A stretch of DNA of 64,000 nucleotides from Odiellus spinosus (Eukaryota > Arthropoda > Arachnida > Opiliones > Phalangiidae). The position numbers and the translations under genes are program-made. Shown here piece by piece: positions 47,201-59,964 of this stretch. The notes below the pieces were generated by a model, which was not told the DNA's origin, made no database searches, and saw nothing but the letters and a program-made list of their open reading frames with translations. The stretch covers positions 21,305,024-21,369,023 of the forward strand of contig OY987231.1 of assembly GCA_963920705.1 (NCBI GenBank), read 5' to 3'. Within the stretch, counting starts at the first letter, position 1. The number at the start of each line of letters is the position of its first letter.

Positions 47201-47895
47201 AATAACCCTAAGGTATGCAGGCGAGGGGGCTAACCGCGACCTTTCTAGTGTCGCCTGGTATGCTTAATTCTAGGGTGTAGTTAGTAAATGATGCCAAAAA
47301 AACCTTCCGAGTTCCCTCAACATAACGTCAAATTTGACCAGGATTATTAGAACTATCGCTACGAGCAACGTCCACGTTAGGGACGCTACTCGACCTCGGA
47401 AGTAAAAAAACCCGACCAATTTGGGGGTTATTTTTGAACTCCCACGAAGAACTGAAAACAATGGGAAATAAAATGATACCGCTCGCTCGGGTCATTCGTG
47501 ACCAACGCGTCGCGACCCTAATTCGGTCACGAAACCATACTGCGCTCGGTATCCTAATAATGAGCGGGCCTAACTGGGCAGTCAAGAGGTTTACGATCTC
47601 CCACGCAATTGAATGAACTCAAGCGTTGCGCCCTCTCTCTTGGATCCCCCGCAGCAGTCACCTTGACACAAAAAAATATTACAGTTTGACCCTAACAAGG
47701 AAGCTAGCCTCCACCGCGCTTCATCCAAAAACGGCGGACTCTCCGGCCGCCATTAGTGGACGAACCCCCATACCACAGTTAAACAGTTTTCTACACATAA
47801 CCGAAAAGGAGTTAACACATTTCGGCAAAAAACACCACGGAAAAATCCAGCGACGGTTGAAAATGCTGATGAGAAAGGGCGAGAATGAACCTTAA
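47200..47895 (+). pseudogene. Coding-like A/C-rich island, possibly a decayed retroelement
   Basis: The plus strand changes to a T-poor, A/C-rich composition with fewer stops. Frames at 47434-47616 and 47626-47895 stay open and end at a Lys/Arg-rich tail. They lie in different frames and no domain (protease, reverse transcriptase, integrase, zinc knuckle) can be recognised. Strand-biased, A-rich coding DNA is common in LTR retrotransposons, so a broken fragment of one is my best guess, held weakly. Confidence 0.25.
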
Positions 47896-50811
47896 AATTC
47901 TTCCTCGAGACTGCCATTTATTAAATAATTAGAGGGAATCCCTACTTAAAACTAAAAAATAGAAAAAGGTGACTCTACAATTAAGTACCTTTACCACTAA
48001 TCCAAAGAGGCTCGTAATAATTTTAAATTTAAGTTACGTTAATTTACTGTTAAGTTAAAATCTAGGTTTATATGAGCTTCAAATAATAGGATATATTTCG
48101 TCGCTGCCGACGTTAATTTTAAGCTAAAGAGTCACCAGCAAAACAAAGTTGACCTTTAGGTCTAAAACTCTAGCTTACCCAAAAAGGTTTGGAAGTTCTC
48201 GTTGCACTGGCATATAAAATCATCTCCAATTAACCATGACGTGAAAACATGATGTCATCTGATTATTGAATTGAAATAAAACTGTAGATTAATCAGGCAT
48301 ATCCTCCGGATTATTTGTGGCATTTAGGAACAGATGTTCAAGCAACCTGTTTCAAATACAAATAAAAAAAACAATGCAATTCGGATTAGGAAAAGGTATT
48401 AGACAAATTATGAACAAAGATTCCGATTAAAGGGGAATATAAACCAATATCGCCCTAACCAGAAACAAGATTGGCCCAAAAAGCCCCAATCAAATCTTAA
48501 TTCCTTTGCAAATAATCCCTAAAATCGCTGGTCAATAGCAATGTTACCACGAAAAAACTGTTATGAACTGCTTCAATCTTACTATTTGACTGATTTTGGG
48601 GTTTCATTGTTAATTTGTGGCTTAAGATAAAATCATATTGAAAGGTTTTAGATACCTTATTGTAGTCATAATCATGACAAGTAATTTGTGAAGAAATGGA
48701 TTGAAATTTCGAATAATGGACGCGTAATTATTCTTATTCCAAAATTATATCCAATAACGCAACGTTTTAAACACTTAAGGAGACTGAGAACGGTTGAAAT
48801 AGAAACTGATTGTAGAAATCGAATTCACTCGACACGAAATCCGAGCCGGCGCACTTACGATTAATTCCTTCGTTTCGAGTTAAAATAAGTTAATTACGAA
48901 CATTTTCTACGTTATATTAAACTTAAAAACGTTTAAACTTAACTTAAAACACTGAAAAATACGTTTTAAAACCGGCAATCACACGCGATATCATTCCACA
49001 TTACCTAAAGAGTCGCCATTACCCGCGCGTTTAGGCTTAACACTAGTTTGAAGCCAGATGGCGCGATCGAGCGGGCCGGGAAAAAAGAAAATTCATCAGG
49101 GACGGAAATAAGAAAAAAACCTTATCGTACTTTTGTCCCGTTATGTTCATATTTTCATTTTCTCACTTAAACCTGATATTTTCAAGTTGGGCACAGTGGT
49201 ATATAGTTAATAATAATCTAAATTTAAAAAAATAACAACAAATGATTTGGAAATACATCAAATAGCCTAGTATTTTTCTGATATTCAAATTTTCAACGTT
49301 TCCAAAAGATGAAATAAACTAAATTAACTAATAAAATTCAATTTTAAAATATTCAATCGAATCAATAATATTGGCATTAATTACTCGAATTAAAACAATT
49401 TAAGCTTGAATCATAGATTAATAAATCGGTTACCTATTAATTAAGTCAAGCTTGAATATATCTTTCTCTGTTTAGACAGATGTTTCGGGATTTCATTGTT
49501 ATTTTGAAGAATTTGAGAGGATTTAGAATCTTAACTTATAGCTGTATGATTAAATTCTAGAGATCGAGGATTGGACAAGATAATCCACAGATATTTGGTT
49601 AATCAGTTAATTATTAATAATCTGTTAAATATAGACGATTACATTACATTTATCATAGACTAAAGATAAAACAAACGGATATAAATAACTTGTACAAACC
49701 AAGACCTCTATTAAATTAACTTCAATTTACCCCGATTACCGTTGCCAAAACTAATATTGCGTTCTCATTTAGGCTTTATATATATTACGTTAATTATTTT
49801 ATTATAATTTCAGCCCAACGGAAAGGTTTATTATTCTAAACTTCATAGTAACAAAAATTGGCGCTGTTGCTAAATTTGTAAGATAATCACGTACGTATGG
49901 TCATTAAAGATAGTTTAACACGACCCAGAGGTTGTAAATATTAAGTAAAAATCTTAGTCGACTCTCTCGATTGGTATGGTTTGGCCGGTGTTAATATATA
50001 TACCAAGGTCAGAACTCTATGATTTTACGTGTTGCTATGCGCTATAAAGATGGAGAATAAATTTAATTGGTGAACTAAAGAATTCAGACGCCGTAGATAA
50101 TTTAAAAACTGTATTTGATATCGAAATAAATTGGCTAAAACGAGATGTACTTTGAATTCAAATTAGCAAGCCAATTAGTGAGAAGATTGGTATAATTAAA
50201 AAATATATAAAATATATATACCATAAATGGTACGATTTTGCTACAACAAATTTACAATTGTGTTGGAAATGTCGTTTTAATAATTAACATTCGTGCATAT
50301 TTTACTGAGGAAAGTTTCTTGTAAATGTACAAAGGAAAATTGTTTTAATTTTGTCAAATACCAAGAGACTCATTGACCCGTGGGTCACAGTGAATATTTA
50401 ACGGAAGTTTTCAACAATCACTTAGGGCTAATAGATTTTAAGGAATCTTAATTTTTAAGATGATTTTCTTCATCATGAAGAATTTTCACTATATAGACTT
50501 GCGCAAGATTCTCGCTACTAATTAGGATCCGGTTAAAGATTATAAATATCTCGTTCTGAGTGTCGTGATAAATATCTACCCGATTTAAAGTCATAAATCA
50601 AACTTCTTCATGAGTACAAAACCACAATAAAGCCGAATAAAGAGTGACAAAATATTGCGCAACCGAAAAAAATACGTCTGTTTTAGAGGATATCTTTCAC
50701 AACATCTATAATTCAAGACATTCAATACAATTCAGCCTTAATTAGGATACGTTCACTAGCTATAGCGAAACATCCCAAGCTTAATGCGCGAAGTAGATTC
50801 ATTTTAAGTCT
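47896..50811. other. AT-rich gene-free DNA
   Basis: No supported exon. It includes a decayed family F copy near 49558-49729. Confidence 0.4.
49558..49729. mobile_element. Family F repeat, decayed copy
   Basis: GGACAAGATAATCCACAGATATTTGG, AATTATTAATAATCTGTTAAATAT and the right end CAAACCAAGACCTCT follow the better copies at 54560 and 62657. Confidence 0.5.
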
Positions 50812-51252
50812 TTAAAGGGAGAATGCAACCTAATTACAAGTTATTTTTTATCGATTCCTTATCGTTTAAATAGGCCTAACCCACCGATAAAAAGTTTACA
50901 ATACAAATATTAAACTAGAAATAAATTTAAAACTTACCCTGAAAATAGGCTTAGCGGGATTGATGGAGATCCTGAATCGCGTCCGTGTAAGGTCTAGCGA
51001 CCAATGAGCGAAGGCCCGTCGTTCACGCGAGATCTCCACGAGACTTACGTCGCGCGCGATTGGTCGCTAGACCTTACACGCGAGGAAATCAGGAGCTCCA
51101 TGAATCCCACTAAGCCTATTTTCAGGGTAAGTTTTAAATTTATTTCTAGTTTAATATTTGTTTGTAAATTTTTTAAATAGTGGATTAGGCCTATTTAAAC
51201 AATAAAGAATCGATAAAAAATCACTTGTTGTTAGGTTGCATCCTCCCTTTAA
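50812..51252 (-). mobile_element. Family B MITE, copy 4
   Basis: TTAA on both sides; same orientation and arm variants as copy 3. Confidence 0.9.
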
Positions 51253-51273
51253 CCCTAAAGGGTTCGAACGAAA

Positions 51274-51535
51274 TGTTTGCATTAAAAATCTCTGACTTTT
51301 CCAGGTCATCTCTTACCAATTATCGCCATTATCCCTGACCATTTTTTTTTAATTTTTTAGGTTAAAGAACAACATTACATTATAATTTTGTTGACCAAAA
51401 GAAATTCCGGACTATCCCTGACTTTCTATGACTTTTTTTTTAAATCCCAGACTTATCCATGACCTTTTGACCCCATTTTGGAAATCCCTGACTTATCCAG
51501 GTTATGAAGAATTATCCAGATTACATACAAACCCT
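51274..51535. repeat. Degenerate dispersed repeat (TCCCTGACTT(A/T)TCCA type)
   Basis: TCTGACTTTTCCAGG, ATCCCTGAC, CCAGACTTATCCATGACC and TCCCTGACTTATCCAGG recur irregularly, as at 27800-28090. This type of decayed repeat is seen in many animal genomes. Class unknown. Confidence 0.45.
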
Positions 51536-53151
51536 GTTTCAAACCAATTTTACCGATAGATGAGCTGATTTTAGCGGGCGAGAAGTGATTGTCAACTTAA
51601 GCTTCAACTCTACGCTTTGACTAAAAATTCTCTCGCTTGTGAACTCGCCTTAAGCCTAACGTATTTAAATAAATTATTCATATGCAAAGACTTTCCTTAT
51701 TACGAAGATCTAAGAGATAAGCATCTCCGCTTTTGGTTCCCGATTGCATTTATCTTATACCACGAGTTAATCATGATTAACTCGGGTTGAGGTTAAAATT
51801 ATTAAAGAGACTATAGTAACAGGATTTTAAATTGAGGAAAAATACTTCAATGAACAGAAAAAAAAAGGTTTAATGATAAGGGCACCAGGCTTAAGCTAGG
51901 ATTATTAACAATAGACATAAATATCTTAATAGTTCAATAAATACAAAAATTTATTTGCAGATGCCATGGTGATATTAATAAAATAAGTTTAAATTACAAT
52001 AAAAGCTAACGTCAAACAGTGGCAAAAGTAGTTAACTAACAAAACCACACGCGAGTCTGTTTATTATTTATTCATAGTAGTAACGAAGGTGGTTTTGTTA
52101 ATTCATACTTGTTAACCGTTTGCCGTTAGAGGACGCTTATGAACTCTTTTTTCTTTTATTCATCTTCATATACATTAAGATGATTTGGGTCGAAATGATC
52201 GAATTTCATATGATCGATTGAGTTAAAAAACTAACCTAACCTAAATATTTCGATCATTTAATCCAAAAAACTGGTTTCGATCACTTAAAAGTCGATCAAT
52301 TGGGACGATACCCATTAAGATAGATTTTCATTGTTAATAAGTTCTATGTTTAAGCAAATTTTTAGAATTAAAAAGTAACGCGCTTAAAATAATGTGGCAC
52401 TATCCCTTTAACCACATAGTTTTACTTAAAAAGCTGTAATAATTATCACGGAGATTGAGAGTTAAAATGTCGAAAGTTTTACACACGTAATAGTTAATTA
52501 AATAAAATAATTTTAATCCAAAGATCAAAACGTCTCGAACTTTTGATTTTAAATATTTTATTAAACAAACTATTACTTGTTGTTTCTCCGTAAAAAATTT
52601 CAATAATTTAATTTTAGTTTTACTTTGTTTAAAATGCACCTCTGATAAATGATTCATTAAAAACACCCTATTTTTATACAGTATTAATTGAAAAATTAAG
52701 GTGACGCGCTAAAATTCTGTGGAAAAAAGGAACTCGTAGAGTTTCCGGTACGCGTGTTAATCCGATGAATAACATTTATCTCGGGAATCTATCTTCATTC
52801 GGTATATTATTAGCAAACAACGTGTTTAAAAATTTATTAATTTTAGTACGCTTAAAGGAAATGCAATTGAGACGGTCATTAATATTTCACAGTGAAATGG
52901 TGTTATTCCCACAATATGTAGTGTTTGTCAATCGAAAGCCTTGAACCCTGGGTTTTTTTTTTTTTTTTTTCTCAAAACATTCGAAAGTAAGCGCCGTGTA
53001 ATATCATCCTTGGTAAAAATAAAACCCGTTTTCTTATGACGGGAATTTTTTTATTAACTTTCAAATCCGGTAAGGTAAAATACTAGCAAAAACATTAATT
53101 TAAACCTCCCAAATTTAAATTTATTATTCGTGGTTTTTCGCGTTTATCAGA
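51536..53151. other. 5' flank of GPCR 2, no gene seen
   Basis: AT-rich with a T-run near 52950-52970. Confidence 0.4.
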
Positions 53152-55111
53152 ATGGAGCGTAACGATATCGCGCAGCCTTCGTTCTCGAAAAACATTGACT
53201 TTGAATGGTATATACGATTCAATGAGAAATCAAACGCGACTGCCGTACAACTAGTGAAAGATTATCAGGAAGCCATTATATCACGTTACGGTATTCCGAT
53301 AGAAGTGAAAATGTCTCTTTGTTGCGTCGGGATTATATTAAATTCTTTGAACGTTTGGGTTTTCACTAGAAAGTCCATGAGTAGTTCCATCAACGTTTTA
53401 CTCGCGGCTTTCGAATTTTTTAGTATCATCATATTTTTGACCTCGCTCCATCAAGCGATCGAGTATTACGACCCTGGAATCTACCTACTGGGTCCGGTCT
53501 GGTTGGTCCTAACCTGGTTTGTACTTTGTTTCAAAGATTTTACTTATTATACAATTGTGTAACCAATAGCGAAACCCTAAAATAACTTCTCATTTTGAGG
53601 TAGATGGGATGCGAGATACTATACGGTGAGGGTCTTCCTAAAATAAAACCCACATTTTTAAAAACAGCAGCCTCTTCTCTAGGAATTCCAGGCGGGATAA
53701 TGTAATTTGAAGGGTACATTATTTAGAGAATTGGCAAAATTAGATAGGGTTAGAGGTCATCGATTCGCTAGGATTTCCTGAAGCACGTTTAATTTTATTC
53801 AATAGCCCTGGTCGATTTGCCGGAAATGGGCCCTTGTCTCATAGCCGCGCCGCCATCTTTTTGTAGTAACAGGCTGCCAGACTATTTCTAATTTTATTTC
53901 CCACAAACCAAATTCAAGTTGTTAGTCCAACGCTTCCTATATGATAAAGTATAGAAGGCGTTGGTTAGTCTGTAGCTATTTTCACACTACAAAAAGATGG
54001 CGGACGATCACGTGACAAAAAGTTTTCCCCGCCAAAATTTTCGCGAGGTTCTCTAGACTTCCGGTTTTGGAAATCGACCAGGACTATACATTCTTGGTAA
54101 GATTAAAAAAGCGTGTCAATAATTTTCATTTTAGGATTCACGTCACACTGGGTTTAGGCTCCGTCATCGCTTCGAATTGGATAGTGGTCACGATTGGAAT
54201 ATGGCGATGTTTAGCTGTTGCGTCGAGTTTAAAGGCGGCAGTCAGACTGACGAAGCGTCGAGCAAAGCTATTGGTTTCGTTTATTTTTAACGTGTGCGTA
54301 CTCTGGGTTATTGGACATCTAACTCTATTGTCATATAACACGAAGAACGTTAAGGCCTCGCAAAATGACAGTAGAAACGTCACCATTTACTATATAAAGC
54401 CAACCAAAACCTACCTAAGATATCATTTGGTATTCGTTTACGAATACATTTTATTATTCGCCATACTTCCGATGATAATATTGATCATTTCAACTATATA
54501 TCTTATACGTGTTTTATCAAGGTAGGGTGGTTCGAAAGATTGCAAATTAGGGCAATTATAGGTCGGAGTTTAGACAAGATAATTTCTGTTGGTTTTACGT
54601 TTATTCATAATTTGTAGTCTATGATAAATCCGATGCAATCGGGAATATTTAACTAAATATTATTAATAATTAACAGATTAACCAAATATTTGTGGATAAT
54701 CTTGTTCAAATCCCGACCTCTAATCACGATAAAGTGTTAATATTTATTTCCTTATTGTGTCAATACAGGGCAGTGGATAATCGAAGAGTTATAACGCGAT
54801 CAAAAACATCGAACAACGCGGTAGATATTCAGAAAGAGCGCAAACTCAGTTTTATGTTGGTTGTAATTTTAATTACGTTCATTATCAGTTACTCGCCATA
54901 CATAATTATGGCTATTCTTAGTTCCCTTTATCACGTAAAATATATTCACGGATATTTAAATTGGAGTCCGGGCGAAGTGTGCAAATACGTCTTTTTAAAT
55001 GATCTATATCCTATTCTTAGTAACTGTTCTACGTTTTTCATATACTACTTCATGAGTTCCAACTATCAACTTGCCTTAAAGTCTCTTTTTTCAAAAACCA
55101 GGCGAAACTAA
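53152..55111 (+). CDS. Rhodopsin-like (class A) GPCR, paralog 2, three exons
   Basis: Paralog of the receptor at 43140, with the same two splice positions and phases. Exons 53152-53516, 54135-54521 and 54769-55111 give 364 aa. Shared landmarks are N-terminal NATA-type glycosylation sequence, ILNSLNVWVFTRKSM in TM1, GIWRCLAVASSLKA (W145-C147) at the DRY position, and NCSTFFIYYFMSSNY in TM7. It differs in TM6 (ISYSPYII for LNWVPYGI) and lacks the ECL2 Cys, so the usual TM3-ECL2 disulfide looks absent. Intron 1 carries a family E MITE and intron 2 a family F repeat; without them both introns would be short. Tandem duplication from one ancestor is the simplest history. Ligand unknown. Confidence 0.85.
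53803..54086 (+). mobile_element. Family E MITE, copy 2, in GPCR 2 intron 1
   Basis: 284 bp, same length as the copy at 5680 and nearly identical. TA at both edges; one change in the left end (AGCCCTGG). It ends 48 nt before exon 2. Confidence 0.88.
54560..54721. mobile_element. Family F repeat, in GPCR 2 intron 2
   Basis: Ends AGGTCGGAGTTTAGACAAGAT and ATCTTGTTCAAATCCCGACC-like sequence are inverted. The centre has TATTATTAATAATTAAC. Flanking duplication is unclear here. Confidence 0.7.
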
Positions 55112-55162
55112 CCTTAAAAATAAGCGAATTTTGCCATAGTGTGAAGCTGCCAAGGCCAATAT

Positions 55163-55500
55163 CAGAAGCCGATGAAACCCTCCTTTGAAGTCTATTACTC
55201 TAATGTTCGATATAGCGCTCCTCTCTGTATGGGTAAAATTCCCAATTTTACGAGATCGGAGGGGTCCTACTTCATACCCCCCTGTCTACGCAAAATTGGA
55301 AATTCTCTCTCTCCACAAACGACGACTTTTTTTTGACGAACTCCGAGGCTGCTAGAGATATTCGCTCGACGAACTCCCACTCCGAAAATATCTACCGTTA
55401 GGAGGCGTACGAATCGCGCTTTTTGAAACTAACCCATACAGAGAGGGGTAGACAAGACCCGGGAGTAATAGACTTCAAAGGAGGGTTTCATCTACTTCTG
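55163..55500 (-). mobile_element. Family A MITE, copy 10
   Basis: Flanks are CCAATAT on both sides (7 bp). It lies 51 bp past the stop codon of GPCR 2, so probably within or next to its 3' UTR. It belongs to the subfamily with TTTTTGAAACTAACCC. Confidence 0.92.
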
Positions 55501-56291
55501 CCAATATTAATCGATCGAATATTTTGAGCTCTTTCAACTGTATTATTTTGTTTTAATTAAAGTAAGGCTGTCACCATTCTTTTAGAATGTCTATGGATTA
55601 TATTTTTAGTTTAATAATATTATTAAAACGCCGTATTCAAATGTTTCTACCTCTGGGTTGAACTTCAAAATGAAAATATCAATATTTTTTTTTTTTCCGA
55701 TTTCTACAACGTAATTAATAATCATTTTCGTACGAAAGGTAGGACTATAGAATAGCAGACGATGTTTCGATGGCAATTCATTAATTTAAATACACGAATA
55801 TACGGAAGTCTTAATTGTAAAACGAATGCCATTTACCATGGAATAATAAAAACAGGAGACGCAATTGAGGATTATTGATACGAACATCTCGATGTTATTG
55901 ATCCATGGCTGCGTATATATTTGCCTATATATTTTCCCAATATTTGTGGCATTGGTTAATAATACTATATACATGTAGGCTTCGAAAAGCTTTTATGTAC
56001 AATACGCCTTTAAGGTTATTAAAAACAAATTTTTAGAATATAGCTCGATATACTTTCTTTGATAATGCAAAAGTCGTGTAAACACAAAACGATATAAATG
56101 CTTCTAAAGGATAAGTACAGTACAACCTACGCAATCCCACGAACGAAATATCGATACAACTAATAGCGAAGAAAAAAATAGCAAAGTTCTCTTTCTAAAA
56201 GCTTCGTTTTAATATTAAAGGTAAAGAACGTATCGGAAAAGAAATAAAGCTAGCAGTCTCCCATTTTATCCAAGCGGAATTTAGTTTCGAA
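55501..56291. other. Spacer between GPCR 2 and IR 1
   Basis: It includes a family L left half at about 55556-55760 (TTAAAGTAAGGCTGTCACC, AAAACGCCGTATTCAAA). No exon is supported. Confidence 0.45.
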
Positions 56292-59200
56292 ATGAATTTG
56301 AATAACAGTGTCGATGAGGATTATAAAGTTTTAAAAGCGCATTATCTAAATGTAAGGCGGTTTTTATCATGAAAACATAAGTGGATTAAATATAAATCCA
56401 ATTATTATATATATATTTATATACCAAAGTAAATGTTTTTGCTTTTTGTTTTAGTATATGCCTTGGTTGAACGCTACAGATGAGAATGGAAATAATATGG
56501 AAGGGCTAGTTGGAGTCCTAATGGACTACGTCCGGAAATCAATGAATTTAAGGTTTGATATTATTTAAAATCATTATGGACTATATCAACGATTTTTCTG
56601 AATATGCCTACTCAATTTCCATTTGGAGTTGATATCTTCGCGTATTAAAAACCTTTGGAAAATTGTACAAAAAAGAAATTGGAAAAGATTCAGATTTGAT
56701 TATTCAATTAAACGGATAACCTCGACTAATCAAAAGGCTTCATAAATATCCGCGGGATTTTATTAAGCCAAGGATGGGGCGTCTTTTGATTAGTCGGAGG
56801 TTTTACTTTTAATTCAATGATACCAGAAGCCGATGAAACCCTCCTTTGAAGTCTATTACTCCCGGGTCTTGTCTACCCCTCTCTGTATGGGTTATTCTCA
56901 AAAGGCGCGATTCGTACGCCTCCTAACGGTAGATGTTTTCGGAGCGGGAGCTCGTCGAGCGAAAATCTCTAGCAGCCTTGGAGTTCGTCCAAAAACGTCG
57001 TCGTTTGTGGAGAGAGAGAATTTCCAATTTTCCATAGACAGGGGGGATGAAGTAGGACCCCTTCTAACTCGTAAAATTGTGAATTTTACCCATACAGAGA
57101 GGAGCGCTATATGGAACATTGGAGTAGTAGACTTCAAAGGAGGGTTTCATCGGCTTCTGATGATACCTAAAGCAGAAGGTTTCCAATCTTTTGAAACTTC
57201 TTGAATGTTTTAGTACGCGATCTTGTCGTATTTTGAGAAGGTGAATCAAATAAAAAATCCCTTAATTTTCCTCTTCACCTTCCCTTTAAACATTGGAAAC
57301 TATTTGATCCAACGGCGACCAACCTACGGAAATGAGCGCGTGAGAATAATTATTGTTACTGCCATGTTTTAGATTCGAACTGATGACTTCCAACGAAGCA
57401 CCAATCATCGGGGAGAAAGGAGACGACGGTAATTGGACTGGTGTTGCTGGATTAATCAACAGAAACGTTAGTAAAATTCATATTTAGCCTTAGGAGTAAT
57501 TAGTAGGAGGGTAAACCAATTTATAACTTGAGAGACTGTACTAACAAATTATAGGAAACGCAAATATCATTATTGGCAATAATTTTAAAAGACGGTGAAC
57601 TAGACGGGGCTAGGGCAACCTTTCCACTTTGGTTCACGACCTTAACTATTCTATCGGGTCTACCACCGGGTTTCAACGACGAGTTTTTTGATCTGTTAAT
57701 ACCTTTCGACAAAGAGGTATACTAAAAACATTCAAACGTATTCAAACCGCGTGACATTAAAAGCAACATCATTTTTAGTCCGAAATATGCTTGGTAATAT
57801 CCGTCATAACCTTAACTTTACTGTCCTTCGGATTGGAAAGAGTGATGGTTGGAGTTCTTCCAGATCCGCGTAAACTTCGTAAAATAACCTTCTTGGAACA
57901 CTGCTCATTATTCGTGAAACCAACTGCGTATCAGCGTAAGAGAAACGCTCTTGATATTGTCTTAACCCTTTAAAGAAACGAATTCTTTATTTTGTGTTTT
58001 TACGAATCTACGTTATTGAAAAGCTAAGATATGTAACAACTTTTATTTTTAAGTATTCACCAGAAGCCGATGAAACCCTCCTTTGAAGTCTACTACTCCA
58101 ATGTTCCATATAGCGCTCCTCTCTGTATGGGTAAAATTCCCAATTTTACGAGTTAGAAGGGGTCCTACTTCATCCCCCTGTCTACGGAAAATTGGAAATT
58201 CTCTCTCTCCACAAACGACGACGTTTTTTGGACGAACTCCAAGGCTGCTAGAGATATTCGCTCGACGAGCTCCCGCTCCGAAAACATCTACCGTTAGGAG
58301 GCGTACGAATCGCGCCTTTTGAGAATAACCCATACAGAGAGGGGTAGACAAGACCCGGGAGTAATAGACTTCAAAGGAGGGTTTCATCGGCTTCCGATAA
58401 AAGTCTAATTTCTATTATTTCGGCCGTGTTTTAACTCTCTAAGGGCAATTTGGTCCATACGAACAGTAATGAACTACACTAAAATAAATTTGAAGAATAC
58501 CTGGGGGCAAGCCGGTTTCTCTCGGGTCACACGCTCCAAAACGGAGTCTATTGGCTGGGTTTCACCAAATTTATGTACCAGATATCGAAACCTTTTATTT
58601 TCATATTTATAAGATGCTTAAAAATAAGAGTTAATATTTTTTTAAAGTTTTAGAAAACGTAGATTCAGAAAAGCTAATATTTTTGGCTTTTAATTTCTTA
58701 GCCGTTACAAATAGCAAAACCATACCACGTTCATCGGCCGCTAAGATTTGTTTCATCATGTGGTGGTTGACTATGCTCGTTATGGCTAATTTATTCAGTA
58801 GCCAATTAAAGGCGAATAGTTCGGCTTTTCAAACTCCTTTCCGATTCGACTACCTGGAAGACATCGTCGAATTCCCCGATATCAGAGTTATTATGTTTCG
58901 AGAACCGAGTATAGTTGGATTTTTTAAGGTAAGTTTTAAAGACGAATGCTATTTCGGCATTAAGTAATTTACTTAAACATCATTTAAATAGAAATCTCCA
59001 CGCGCTCTGGATCGGGCTGTCTTTCAACAAATTGAGAGAACTTCTGGTTTGGTAGATCTAGAAGAATTCTTAACGGAAAGTAACATGGAGGCCACGAGAC
59101 TGGGAAAATCAATTATAGTTGGCGAATTATATACATTAGCGGAAAAATTTAAAGTAGAATGCCTGACTAACGACTCGTACCAGATGGGTAAAGGCAGATT

Positions 59201-59619
59201 TGGCAGCCTACCGTTATCTTTGATGGTTTCTAAAGCGCTTGGGGATAAATTTCTAGAAAAACTTAATAACAAGTATATTGTTTCGTGAAGAAATTTATTT
59301 TTTAAACCTAAACTAGAAGTTGAAATATCTTCTTCGCAGAATCATACGTTTCTACGAAACTGCCAATGCCAGGCACTTTATGGATGCTTCGCACGTGCCA
59401 CTAATCAACTGTCTCGGCAGGACGCGACCGGACAAGACAACCGACACTCAATTTACCACAACCGAATTGAAGCCATTTTTAATATTTTTAAGTATAGCTT
59501 TGACCGTGTCCTTTAGCGTCTTTATTATTGAACTTTGTACTAGTGTTTGTCGCGTTTCAACCAAAAAGGACAGGAGAAGAAAGGGGCCAGTGATTGTATT
59601 AAAACATGAAAGGGAATAA
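56292..59619 (+). CDS. Divergent ionotropic receptor (IR), complete, eight exons
   Basis: Membrane receptor channel of the ionotropic glutamate receptor superfamily, IR branch. Exons 56292-56351, 56455-56552, 57373-57466, 57555-57716, 57779-57935, 58702-58928, 58992-59272 and 59340-59619 join in consistent phases and give 452 aa. Ligand lobe S1 is near 15-138 (EGLVGVLMDYVRKSMNLRFE; NWTGVAGLI). M1 is near 141-160 (CLVISVITLTLLSFGLE). The pore loop and M2 have FIMWWLTMLVMANLFSSQL (about 208-226), replacing the usual SYTANLAAFLT. S2 holds LTNDSYQMGKGRFG, and M3 is near 405-427 (FLIFLSIALTVSFSVFIIEL). The usual S1 Arg of glutamate binding is not obvious, as in many IRs. No amino-terminal domain and no signal peptide is seen from the first ATG, which is placed alike in the neighbouring paralog. 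A chemosensory role is inferred from family only. Confidence 0.85.
56824..57159 (+). mobile_element. Family A MITE, copy 11, in IR 1 intron 2
   Basis: Flanks are ATGATAC on both sides (7 bp). It accounts for much of an 820-nt intron. Confidence 0.92.
58061..58396 (-). mobile_element. Family A MITE, copy 12, in IR 1 intron 5
   Basis: Both ends are present, but the right one reads CTTCCG. The flanks (TATTCAC, ATAAAAG) do not match, so no target duplication remains. Confidence 0.88.
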
Positions 59620-59626
59620 GTTTTAA

Positions 59627-59964
59627 CAGAAGCCGATGAAACCCTCCTTTGAAGTCTACTACTCTAATGTTCGATATAGCGCTCCTCTCTGTATGGGTAA
59701 AATTCCCAATTTTACGAGATCGGAGGGGTCCTACTTCGTACCCCCCTGTCTACGGAAAATTGGAAATTCTCTCTCTCCACAAACGACGACATTTTTTTGA
59801 CGAACTCCGAGGCTACTAGAGATATTCGCTGGACGAACTCCCGCTCCGAAAATATCTACCGTTAGCAGGCGTACGAATCGCGCTTTTTGAAACTAACCCA
59901 TACAGAGAGGGGTAGACAAGACCAGGGAGTAATAGACTTCAAAGGAGGGTTTCATCGGCTTCTG
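59627..59964 (-). mobile_element. Family A MITE, copy 13, directly after the IR 1 stop codon
   Basis: The 7-bp duplication GTTTTAA starts at the base after the TAA stop (59617-59619) and recurs after the element. The IR 1 3' UTR must therefore begin in, or read through, this element. Confidence 0.92.
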
